A DNA stretch of 64,000 nucleotides from Ostrinia nubilalis. Lineage: Eukaryota > Arthropoda > Insecta > Lepidoptera > Crambidae. Of the stretch, positions 48,201 through 57,830 are shown piece by piece (within the stretch, counting starts at the first letter, position 1; every line of letters begins with the position of its first letter). Location of the stretch: NCBI RefSeq assembly GCF_963855985.1, contig NC_087119.1, positions 7,790,001 to 7,854,000 on the forward strand. The letters are read 5' to 3'. The notes beneath the pieces were generated by a model, which did not search any database, was not told the origin of the DNA, and worked only from the letters and a program-made list of their open reading frames with translations. A program made the position numbers and the translations under genes.

Positions 48201-50757
48201 TTGCAGTTTAAAATAGAGTCGTTTTGGCGGTCTTTACAAATTCCGTGAGTTTGATGATGAGTGTTTGGCATTTCACAAAAAAATCAAAACATTTTGAAAG
48301 TCTGACCTTTAGTAATCCGAAAAAATTCGAAGAAACTGCTCCAATAAGATCATTAACGTTTTCGGAAGCACAATTAAGAATATCTTATGCAAGAGAATTA
48401 CTTAAGTAGGTTATTTGAATTAGCTTCCGAAACAGTCAACATTCTAATAGCTTTTAAACTTATAAAAAGCAATTTTATGCGTGAATAACTTAAATCGTTC
48501 TTGTTAACTGTATCATTTGTATAATGTTCTGATTAAATTGGTGCGAATTATAGGTTTTTAAATCAATGAATCAGTAGTAATTTCTTTTCAAGAATAGGTT
48601 TAAATAAATAAACATTTAAATAATGTTGGGAACACATCTGTTCTCTATCTACACCTGTTTATTATCATCATTTTTTCTTATTTTTTTGGTCAAATAACTT
48701 GACCTAGTACAAAATCTTCTTGATAAATAAAGAACCAAATCACATACCTGAAGCTGGGAGACCACAGACGCTTATCAACCAACTTATACCAAAGAGCCGT
48801 AACGCATTCAGTTTAAATAACTTTTTATTTGTATGGTAGAGTCCTAAAATATATTACATGTTATGGTACTCTCATTCCAGTGTTACGTATTTTTTGAGAA
48901 ACAATAGAATTCTTCTCTTACTACTTCTTTCGAACAGGAAAAGAATTGACGAGTATGCGGCGCTATAACTAACAACGTCGCTAATTTGTTGATGCTCATT
49001 CTTCAGACATACTTTCAGTTTAGTTAGTGTCTGACATTATCACAATGGGACTTGTATTCTCAAGCTTAGTTTCAATTAAAATTCCTATACAATAAAGGGT
49101 GCTGCTAAATAAAGAACAGACTGGGATCGACATCGTAATCTCCAAAAAATAATATTATTTTTTAGTTTAGGATTTTTTTTACATTTTATGATCGATACAT
49201 AAACTTTCACGACTAGGTATTCGTTATCGTATCCAAATACATGCTCGTGTCCATCATACAAACATTTTCCCCACCATAATCTGCTACAATAAAGATATTG
49301 CAGTTGTAACATACGAAGCAAAAGATTTAAAGATTTGTAATCCCTCATGCAGGACCACCCTGTATAACCTACGCGGTCCAGTTTCAGCGCGCTTTGGTGG
49401 CTCGAGTGTGGCTCGAGTTCCGCAGTCCTGCAGCCCTTTCCCTTGGTGAAAGCCCGTTGGACATTTGCCGAAACGCATTTCATAATGCGATCTCTGATCG
49501 TTTCGCAATCATAAATACCGGGAAAGGTATTTTATCAAATAATGCTTAGTACACACTGATAGTATTTACTCTGTGACACCAAGACTTTTGCGGCAACCAA
49601 TATTAAATGGACAGGACGTCCTTTTTTCTATTTTAACAGAGTCAAAATTTCAACTGACCTGGAAGGACATCTAATATGGTATTTAGGTCTTAAATTGCAT
49701 GTGACAGAAACAGAGAGGCAATTAACTAAAAAAGATACGGTAACTGAGGAAAACCAAGCTGGAAAAACTTTCAGGATGAAAATGTGCATTGTGAAAAATT
49801 AAATGCACGTGAAAGAAATGTCACGAATAAACGTTAATAAGAAGCTGTGTGTGCACTGCCTTATTGCGCCCGTGTGCAGTCGTTATTTCGGCAATTTTCT
49901 TTGAATTCCTTATGAACTTCTCTCGCACATTACCGAGCCTCAGTACATCTGACGGGTTTTTGCTAACATCCTGCCTTGACCGAATAAACCACGACCAAGT
50001 AGGGCACATAAAATAAGTCCCACGTCTATTGTTCATTTTTAACAGATCAAGAGCGGAAGGTATAAAGTCTCGTTTGTAATTAGCGAACCAATTAGAGGAC
50101 GCAGGGAGCGCCGCCCGATGCATTGTATTTGAAACATTTTCCAATGTATTGTATTCATTCTTTTTGTTATTTACGACTGTGCCTATTTGTCAGTGGCAGT
50201 AGATAATAAGCTCTGTAGTTCAATTGGACAAAAGCATTCCGAATTTACGAAACTTTATAAGATACAGTCGATATCAAAAATATCCAGTTACCTAACCTAC
50301 TAATCACACTCTAAATTAATAAGCTGTTAAAATACATTTAATACCCGTCGAGCTGTGCCCATGTAGCTGATATTGATAAGTACAGAAAGATTGATAGCCA
50401 ACTCCGAATGAGTCTGACTAAGAGTGACTAACGTTCTGTTTACTTTGTGAAATGATTGACAACGAAATACGGCTTAAGTGACCGCTTACATATTCATGAT
50501 TATTTATTCGGCCGTCCTGCCTTACGGTCCGCTAAAAATAGAAAGATTAGAACGAGTGGCGGACCACCTTGTTACATTTTCAAGTGGCTGAGCGGTCGCT
50601 AGGGTCACACTGCTCGTATTGTGGCTGTACACGACCGGTTTGGTGCCCTGACTGATCAGTTGCATGCAATCCTGTAATTTATCTTAATGGATTTTATTGG
50701 GAATTAGCATGCCCACTTTAGACAGGGTAAAGCTTATAAATGTATATCTTTTTTCCG
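48201..50757. other. Non-coding stretch, nothing firm
   Basis: Contains the transposon-end-like TATACAGGGTGGTCC on the minus strand near 49367. Two minus-strand open frames (49085-49483 with an ATG, and 49824-50123 with an ATG at about 50121) are about 100-130 codons but show no recognised motif and cross repeat-like sequence. I do not call them genes. Confidence 0.3.
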
Positions 50758-51180
50758 ATTTTTCAACCGACTTCAAAAAAGGAGGAGGTTCTCAATTCGA
50801 CCCGTATGTTTTTTTTTTTTTTTTTTTTTTTTTCTATGTTTGTTACGCGATAACTCCGCCAATTATGAACCGATTTGAACAAATCTTTTTTCGGCGTATA
50901 GGTAATACCTCAAGGGTGGTCCCATTTAAATTTAATAATAAAAAAAACAACCCCCAAGGGTGGAAAATTGGGGATGAACTTTTTTATACGCAATATCTCC
51001 GCCGATTATAAACCAATTTGAACGATTATTTTTTTGTTGAATAGGTATTATCAAAAGGGTGGTTTCATGCGAATTTGAAGAAAATACTTCACCCCCAAGG
51101 GTGGAAAATTGGGGATGAACTTTTTTATACGCAATATCTCCGCCGATTATGAACCAATTTTTTTTGGTCTCAGTGTACTG
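50758..51180 (+). repeat. Dispersed lepidopteran repeat with 141-bp internal duplication
   Basis: It opens with CAACCGACTTCAAAAAAGGA and GGTTCTCAATTCGACCC, a phrase very common in moth and butterfly genomes, followed by a T-run of about 25. CCCCCAAGGGTGGAAAATTG, then ATACGCAATATCTCCGCCGA, occurs at 50951 and again at 51092. Confidence 0.55.
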
Positions 51181-51183
51181 CCT

Positions 51184-51227
51184 TTATTACCTTGATGTTA
51201 CCTTCAGTGGTAACATCAAGGTAATAA
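51184..51227. repeat. Perfect hairpin, about 19-bp arms
   Basis: ATTACCTTGATGTTACC, a 6-base loop (TTCAGT), then its exact complement GGTAACATCAAGGTAAT; two more base pairs extend it outward. It sits between two larger repeats. Confidence 0.7.
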
Positions 51228-51265
51228 TTAGTTAACTAAAAAGCAAGAAATAAGTAAAATTTTAT

Positions 51266-51567
51266 AAAAAAAAATAAAACCGACTCCAAAAAACCTACAC
51301 TAAAACGTAGAAAAATAATTACTAATTACTTACTTATTTATTAGGACGAATTATTAATATTTATGTAGGTATACCATGATTGATACTTTTGGAGTCGGTG
51401 CAGGCAAACTTTACATGTTTCATAATCTTGGCACCGACTCCAGAAGTATCAATCATGGTATACCTACATAAATATTAATAATTCGTCCTAATAAATAAGT
51501 AAGTAATTAGTAATTATTTTTCTACGTTTTAGTGTAGGTTTTTTGGAGTCGGTTTTATTTTTTTTTT
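51266..51567. mobile_element. Long palindromic repeat, about 130-bp arms
   Basis: The left arm runs from AAATAAAACCGACTCCAAAA to ATACTTTTGGAGTCGGTGC; the right arm returns from GCACCGACTCCAGAAGTATC to TTTTGGAGTCGGTTTTATTT. The arms are nearly exact complements around a loop of about 30 bases. It is a MITE-like non-coding palindrome; GGAGTCGG occurs at both the inner and outer ends of each arm. Confidence 0.75.
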
Positions 51568-53764
51568 CGAACTATACAGACTCCCTAGGCTAGGCATTGA
51601 AGCTGAGACTTGCAATGATGAGAATGAGAATAGAATAAATATATCATCCGACCTCTTTGCTTTTGAAGAAAAAATAAAATACATAGTTTGAAATAAGTAT
51701 GAGTAGGTAGGTGTAGCAATATATATTAGGTTTTAGTTGATACAAATTGTGCCGGTATGCACAATACTTAATCTCTTCATATCTTATTACGGTCTACGGT
51801 CTCCCAACATGGCACACAAATCATTAGTAAATTGTGGGTTTTATGTATTTTTGGAGTTACATTATTAGCATCAAACTGTCATATTAGTTCGTTATGAGCC
51901 ACGTAACATGGAAAATTTATTAAATTATAGGAAAAGATTTTTAGATTAGGATCACGTTACAAGCTGATTTAATGCAAATTAAGTATGTTAATATTTTTAT
52001 AGAAAGTGGATGTTTATAATTATTTCGAAACGAATGGCATATTCATAATTCTTCAACATTCAAACCTTTTCATTCATAATGCTTTTGAGTCAATAGATAT
52101 GTCATAAAGTATTACTACTGTTTACTCGTAATGTTAATAAAATAGCAGTTCAATGAAAATAAGTTGCATGATGAGCTTTTATCGAAAGGATAAAGTTATA
52201 TTCAGTGTGACTCACTCCTTTTTAAACAAGTAACGAGTACCAAGTCCAATGGGTTAACTTTGCATATAGGTGGTATAATTGCAATTAAAAGTAAGCAAAA
52301 GTCCCTTGAATGAAAGTTTGAAATACATAGTTACTCTACTTCTATAAGCTATCGCCCGCCACTGGTAACAAGAGACAAAAATCTGGAGTAACATTCGGTC
52401 ACTTAGCTTCTTTATCAACAGATGAACAGTAGGTATTTCCCTAACCGTGCGTTAACAGTCATTTGCTGGTTTAACTCATGTGTAATAAGCGAGTCGGAAA
52501 CGGAAGAAACCAATGTTAACTGGCCGCGACGCAATGCTCTCTTGGGAGCGAAGTGCCCAATTAATATTCATTAAATCTATTGTTTATTTATTAAACCTTT
52601 AGTTGACGGCCGTTTCATTAGATTCGTGATTGCATCGGTGAAAGTTTAAGATGCCTGATGAATTTAAAGCTTGGGGGGTTTATTATTTCCTCAAGTGCTA
52701 GTCATTTTTCCGTTTTGATATTGCACAATGCACATGGATCATTTTTCCGAAACCCCTTTTTAATCGTGGTGACTGTGACGCATTATGTAGGTATATGTTT
52801 TTATAAGATTAATTGAAGCTTAAGGTTTTGAGGAAAGTAGTCAATATTAAACATACTCGTATGAATAATTATAATTTAGGGGTACATAGAGCTCTTGTGT
52901 ACCCACTCAAAGCTAAGCAAAATTTTGTAGGTATTTACAACATGTAATTCGTTTAACATGAAAGAGGTGAGTAATTGCATCTGAACGTGACTGATAATGG
53001 AGTTAAATGTTGATCGTGCGCAGCCTGTGGAGTCTGTAGGCAAGCAGTTATTAGCTGTGAGTCCACTTGCGTAACTCCGTAATATATTAGGATTACTCTA
53101 ACTTTGGATAAGAATTAGGGGGACAACTAAAATACAGTCAATTTAATTTTATATGGTGTCAATGCAGAATTAGGCATGCATGCAGAACATGTTTTGCAGA
53201 CTATCAAAATCACAATAATATCGAAGTGCAATGAATCCGCTACGTTTAACTACATATTTACGAGTACAGCGGCTTACGCCTTCAGAAGCTTTTATATACC
53301 TTTTCGAAGTTCAGGTTTATACAAGCCCTAATTTCAATGTCAATTGTTATTGAAAACTCCACAACCTCTAAGAGTAGAGCGAGTGCAATATTGTGGTGCA
53401 ACTCACATATCTAAAAGTCTCAAACGTGAAGCCGTTACATTAATATTGACAGTATTTACCTAACAAACAAAACATATAGTCTAGTATGTCGCAAGTGAGT
53501 TACGAGGGCAGGAACCGATATTAAAGCAGGGAATTGCCGTTGTATAAGTAAACGGCTAGACCGTATGTCTGGACATGTCGTGTTACCTAATACGTCGAAG
53601 GCCCAGTCTTCCGCGTATTTGGTCCACTCGTGGTCGCATATATATATATATAATTGCTCAATAATGAATAATATTTAAAAAAAAATAAAAAATAAAATAT
53701 CGAACAGTGGAAAACTTTTCGCAAGCTGCCAGAATAATCACCTGAATCCTGTTTATCTGAAAAC
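51568..53764. other. Non-coding stretch, nothing recognised
   Basis: AT-rich; a TA microsatellite of about nine units lies at 53638-53653. No gene was recognised. Confidence 0.35.
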
Positions 53765-54059
53765 GCTCTCAGACGAGCGACATTATGTCGGCGACAGCTT
53801 GCGATAGTGGTAGGCTACGGTCGGCGGCTGTAGGCAACTGTCGGCAACAGTCTCTGATTGGTGCCTTTCGCTGTCATGACATTCTGACTACGATAGTGTC
53901 TGCCGGTCTTCGAGAGTTCCGATGCATCGGCAACTGTCGGCGACCATCGGCGGTATTAGCGGTATCGTCTAATTTGAATATCTGTCGCCAGCGATTTATT
54001 GACTCTCGTCAGCTTAAGTCGCCAGCAGTCGCCGATATACTGTCGCTCGTCTGTGAGCT
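53765..54059. mobile_element. GC-richer MITE with GTCGGCGAC motifs
   Basis: The left end GCTCTCAGACGAGCGAC pairs with the complement of GTCGCTCGTCTGTGAGC at the right; arms continue with TCGGCGACAGC- and TCGGCGACTGC-type runs. The body has many CTGTCGGC repeats. The 98-codon open frame over it is a by-product of this composition and not a gene. Confidence 0.55.
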
Positions 54060-54879
54060 CCCTGAGGGACTTACCGATTGACGTAGTTATGGCGTGTCTA
54101 TCAAATGGACTCGAATCAGAGTGGACGTTAACAGGGGAGAACAGGTGTAGCGGGTAACTGCGTGTATCAAAGGAGCCGCCCAAGCTGTGGTAACTGACAA
54201 CCAGTAATTCCCAACATTTACCCCATGTTATTTGCCGTTCGTAAGCATAGGTACGAGTACTTGGACTATGATGAAAATACACTATTATATGTTACGAAAA
54301 CTTACAACTTCATTCGTCGAACTAATAACTTACTTAAACCCTTTATATACATTTTATCTAGTGTATTTATCTTGTTCGCGAGAAACGATTTCCCCGGTCT
54401 TTAAGTGTAAGTAACTAGATAATTTTCATACTAATTATTATGTTTAAAAAGGCCTTGTGGTAAATAAGTAATTTCCGTAGTTTCCTAAATACTAATGATT
54501 AACGAGAATCGAAATATTAGTTATTTAATCAGAGTTATAAAATTAAGATCTTTCGTAATGATCAGCTATTCAACAATTAAATTTTGTATTTAAAAATCAT
54601 AACATTTCTGAAATTTTAATATTACTTACCATTTTTAGAGTTGCTACGAATACACTGAATCTTGTTTATGACCAAAAGACTAGATAGTTGCGATGATTAC
54701 CTGTGAACAAAAGAAAAATTGTTAATAACATTCATACTCGTAGTAGCTCTATTAAAGATTTAAACAATACTAGGGTATTTAGTTTATTTTTACGTTGCGA
54801 TTAAAAACTCCACTGCTAGACTATGACTAGGTACTTCTGTAAGGTGTACCTAACAGTATAGCTGATATCAGCGGGCCTA

Positions 54880-55047
54880 GTGTGAGTTTACATCCAACTC
54901 ACTAGTGACCGCGTTTAAAGAAGAATATATGAAAATTTTAGTTCTTGAAAGTTTCCGCTAGGGGCGCTGTACAATCCGTCATACATATTATTATAATGAC
55001 ATTTTTTTACGCGCTCACTAGTGAGCGCGTTTGATGTAAACTCACAC
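54880..55047. mobile_element. MITE family A relative, diverged and reversed
   Basis: Ends GTGTGAGTTTACATC and its complement GATGTAAACTCACAC; arms carry CACTAGTGA palindromes in place of the CGCTAGCGA of the other copies. The core CCGCTAGGGGCGCT (54955-54968) is the complement of the AGCGCCCCTAGCGG in copies 33611 and 39498. Confidence 0.65.
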
Positions 55048-55330
55048 TCATGCCTCTGGGGCCCTAGACGTGGCTGTTCTAATTTTTTTAAAGCATCGCT
55101 CCGGATTTACCTATTTATTTCGCTACCTGAAGCGATTTTGAAATACAATCTATCACTTTTAATAGACAAAGGTCTAAGGGGCAGACCATATTATTAGGCT
55201 GTCACAAACCGAAGCACCTTGTTTTGATGGTCACAGCAAACGCTATCCGACCGACAATGAGTACGCAACGCTCTAACCGCACCTCGTTATAAGCGCAAGC
55301 GCAGCCGAATTAATCACGTCACACCTATAA

Positions 55331-55633
55331 GGCCCAGTTTTTTTATTCGTAGTTAAAATAACCAATAGTCAAATTTGACAGATGTCAATTGACAAGTGGT
55401 TAAAATATATCCGAAAAAATATTTTTCGAACAATGGTTAGCTTGACTAAGGCTGGGTTGCACCATTTTACTTTAACTTTGACAAACGTCAAAAATCTGTC
55501 AAACTCTATACAAAAAGCACCGGTTATCGTCACAGTTACCGTTAAAGTTAGGTGGTGCAACTCAGCCTAATAGTAGCAAAATTTGACTATTGGTTATTTA
55601 AGTTATTTTAACTACGGATCAAAAAACTGGGCC
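55331..55633. mobile_element. PIF/Harbinger-type MITE (outer), TAA duplication
   Basis: Ends GGCCCAGTTTTTTTATTCGT and its near-complement, with long arms through TAACCAATAGTCAAATTTGAC. TAA flanks both sides (55328-55330, 55634-55636). It carries another MITE inside at 55450-55567, so about 180 bp are original. Confidence 0.7.
55450..55567. mobile_element. Nested PIF/Harbinger-type MITE (inner), TAA duplication
   Basis: Ends GGCTGGGTTGCACCATTTTA and, reversed, GGCTGAGTTGCACCACC. TAA on both sides (55547 is internal; the duplications are 55447-55449 and 55568-55570). The 118-bp body has CAAAAAGCACCGGTTATCG. A fragment of the same family is at 47861. It inserted after the outer element. Confidence 0.72.
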
Positions 55634-55689
55634 TAAGTGTTACTAGACAAACTGGTAACTATAAAAATTGTGTTACAACCCGATCAGAC

Positions 55690-55790
55690 CAACGGTGTCA
55701 GGACTGCCGATTCGAGGGTCAGTAGTTTGATCCCCGTTGACAGATGGACTATTGAGGTAGTACCTACTCCTAACACATGGTAAACCTAGA
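55690..55790 (+). repeat. SINE-like fragment
   Basis: GGTCAGTAGTTTGATCCCCG, then GACTATTG and CTACTCCTAACACA, resemble the B-box region and tail of the SINE-like repeat at 325-500. Confidence 0.4.
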
Positions 55791-55886
55791 TTCACGAAAG
55801 TATAAAGAATTGAGTATTACAATAAAACCTTTCCAACAACAAAATGGCTTGGTTCAGCACAGTCTGTCTAGTAGTATTTGACTCAC

Positions 55887-56163
55887 GCAAACAAACAACG
55901 TACAAGCTGTGACATTGGCAATAGTTGTAACATATTCAAAGTGTATTTCGCAACGCCCATTGTGTCGCGTTACCAGGAGTAAGGCGGCAATGACCAGCCA
56001 GCGAAAGTTCATTTTCATCACACAATGGTGGGAATATCCACTGCTACATTTAGAGAAATCTCTTGCACGGAATGAACGCACTGTCTTCAAAACAAGGAAT
56101 TAACAGTAACAGCGACAAACTGTGATCTTGTCTAGTTCATTCACTTTCGCACTGTCCGACTGA
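55887..56163 (-). CDS. Candidate first exon with signal peptide (secreted protein)
   Basis: On the minus strand an ATG at 56018 opens MKMNFRWLVIAALLLVTR, a textbook signal peptide: a basic start, a hydrophobic core and a polar end, then Cys-Glu. The frame stays open for 44 codons and meets a consensus donor GTGAGT at 55886, phase 0. An NVT glycosylation sequon precedes the donor. Upstream lie an arthropod initiator TCAGTC (A at 56161) and a TATA-like TATAGC 29 bases before it, giving a 5' UTR of about 143 bases. A strong start with no downstream continuation nearby implies a long intron. It could be the missing 5' end of the FReD gene to the left, but the phase-0 donor does not match the split codon at 9291, so another exon would be needed. 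Confidence 0.42.
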
Positions 56164-56190
56164 GTGGTGAGAAAAAGTCGAGTTGCTATA
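56158..56190 (-). promoter_or_regulatory. Candidate core promoter: TATA-like plus initiator
   Basis: Reading the minus strand, TATAGC starts at 56190 and the initiator TCAGTC covers 56163-56158, with the presumed start A at 56161. The 29-base spacing is normal for insect core promoters. An AGACAA lies at +29, one base off the usual downstream promoter element position. It sits just upstream of the signal-peptide ATG at 56018. Confidence 0.4.
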
Positions 56191-57515
56191 ATCGTGACTC
56201 GTGTCTCTCTACTTAGGCACTCTACAGCTTTACCAAAAAGTGATGAAGTTTTATAATAACTTTAAATACTTAACTAATTGTTTTTATATAGCATTAGTAG
56301 GTACTATCTAAAGCAGTGCTGTAAGACAAATATTATAAACATAACGTAGAATGTAGTTAATACTGCCCAGTTAAACGTACAGGAAGGCGCTAAACATAAA
56401 ACCACATCAATAACAACTGCAACTTATATAAATAACTAAGTAAGTATGATTAAATTATTACACAAAGCACAATCCATTACCGCAACTACCATTTTATGAA
56501 GGCACGGCACAGTTTTGCCGGTATAACCTGTCGATTCAATCCTATGGTGCTTACGTAAGTACGCATTAAAACTGCGATGACAAGCTTATGTAATACTCAC
56601 GGCCTTAAATCTGATGTTAGATTAAACAAATGAATTCCCAAAGTTGTTTTAGGAAACTCTTTGTTGTAGTCATCTTGATAGTTTGTCCTATTAATAATGC
56701 GTTGTCCTTACCAAAGGCGTTGTGGTGGACATAGGTAGTAAAATGTTAATTTAAAGAAAACAGGTAATAAAAGTAATCATACTTTTGTCAATCCATTTTC
56801 TATTTTTACCATAGGACGTGAATATCCTTCGCACAATGCATACAATTATATTAATGTTTTACCTATAAGCCTATTAGTAAGTACCTACATAAATATTAAA
56901 TATTTTTCACCACACACGTAAAAAGAAGACGAAGAAAATTTTCAGCCCCTGACGATCTACCATAGTGAACTGTAAATGGTTACATAACTAATAATTATTA
57001 TTTAGCTCATAAATAATTAAGTGGTGAGAACAAGCAATCGCAATGTAAAGGACATTGCGATTAGTTAACGATAAATAGCGTTTGTGCATTCTTGTCGGAA
57101 CTCGACATGCATCCCGACTATCGCGCTGCTGATCACGGAGGCTTGCCTATTGTTTAGTCGAATTTTAATGTTGGCTTTTGCGTTTATTACTAAGTACCAT
57201 TCACGTGATTACTGCCTTTAGTGAAGCACCATGTGACGTCACCGGATATTAACAGAGACTTTAAAGTAGGTATTCCCATTAGGGAAAATGAAAACCATCT
57301 CTCAATACGCGTCATTTGGTCGTCACTCATCTAAGCTGACTAGAGTCAGATAACCGTCAATAAATAAATCTTTCACTTATGAGTTAAAAGGTTCTTCGAG
57401 AGGTATGACTGCTACTTCAGCTTGCTAATCCAGTGGGCTCTATAGATTAATATTGTTCTACGAGTATAACGGATAACTTTGAAATTTCGTCAAATAGGTA
57501 CTCAATACTCTATAT
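56191..57515. other. Upstream flank of the candidate promoter, nothing else seen
   Basis: A full CRE-like TGACGTCA occurs at about 57235. Otherwise AT-rich, with no exon or repeat recognised. Confidence 0.35.
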
Positions 57516-57706
57516 TTATTAAAGAGAAAGGTCACCTATTGACTGACTGACTGACTCACTCACTCATCGCGAAATCTCAGAAACTACAAGTGCTAGGAGT
57601 CTTAAATTTTGCATGGGGGTTCTTTTTAGAACGGAAGTGCTCACGATTTTACGAAACTCTACCCCTAAAGGGGTAAATCGGGATCCACGCGAACGAAGTC
57701 GCGGGT
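57516..57706 (+). mobile_element. Helitron-like repeat, fourth copy, cut at its 3' end
   Basis: AAAGAGAAAGGTCACCTATT, the GACTGACTGACTCACTCACT run, GCGAAATCTCAGAAAC and GGATCCACGCGAACGAAGTC match the copy at 46457. The expected CTAG end is replaced at about 57707 by a TCAAAATCAAAATCAAAA run that starts a LINE tail. Confidence 0.5.
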
Positions 57707-57830
57707 CAAAATCAAAATCAAAAATATTTTATTCAATTTAGACCACTGGTGGCACTTAAGAACGTCAAAACGGCGGCTGCTAGTGCTCTATATTTTAAAG
57801 AAATGCACCAAAACTCGCTGAGCCACTATG
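57707..57830 (-). repeat. LINE 3' end, minus strand
   Basis: TCAAAATCAAAATCAAAA followed by ATATTTTATTCAATTTAGAC and GGTGGCACTTAAGAACGTC look like the 3' end of a CR1/Jockey-type LINE in reverse. It is short and non-coding. Confidence 0.4.

Noticed and set aside
49085..49483. Minus-strand 132-codon open frame with an ATG
   Set aside because: It crosses a transposon-end-like sequence (TATACAGGGTGG) and shows no recognised domain.
49821..50144. Minus-strand open frame of about 100 codons with an internal ATG
   Set aside because: No motif, no splice context and no codon signature; a frame of this length is not unusual in 64 kb.
53785..54081. Plus-strand 98-codon open frame
   Set aside because: It lies wholly within a MITE with repeated CTGTCGGC motifs, whose inverted arms explain the composition.
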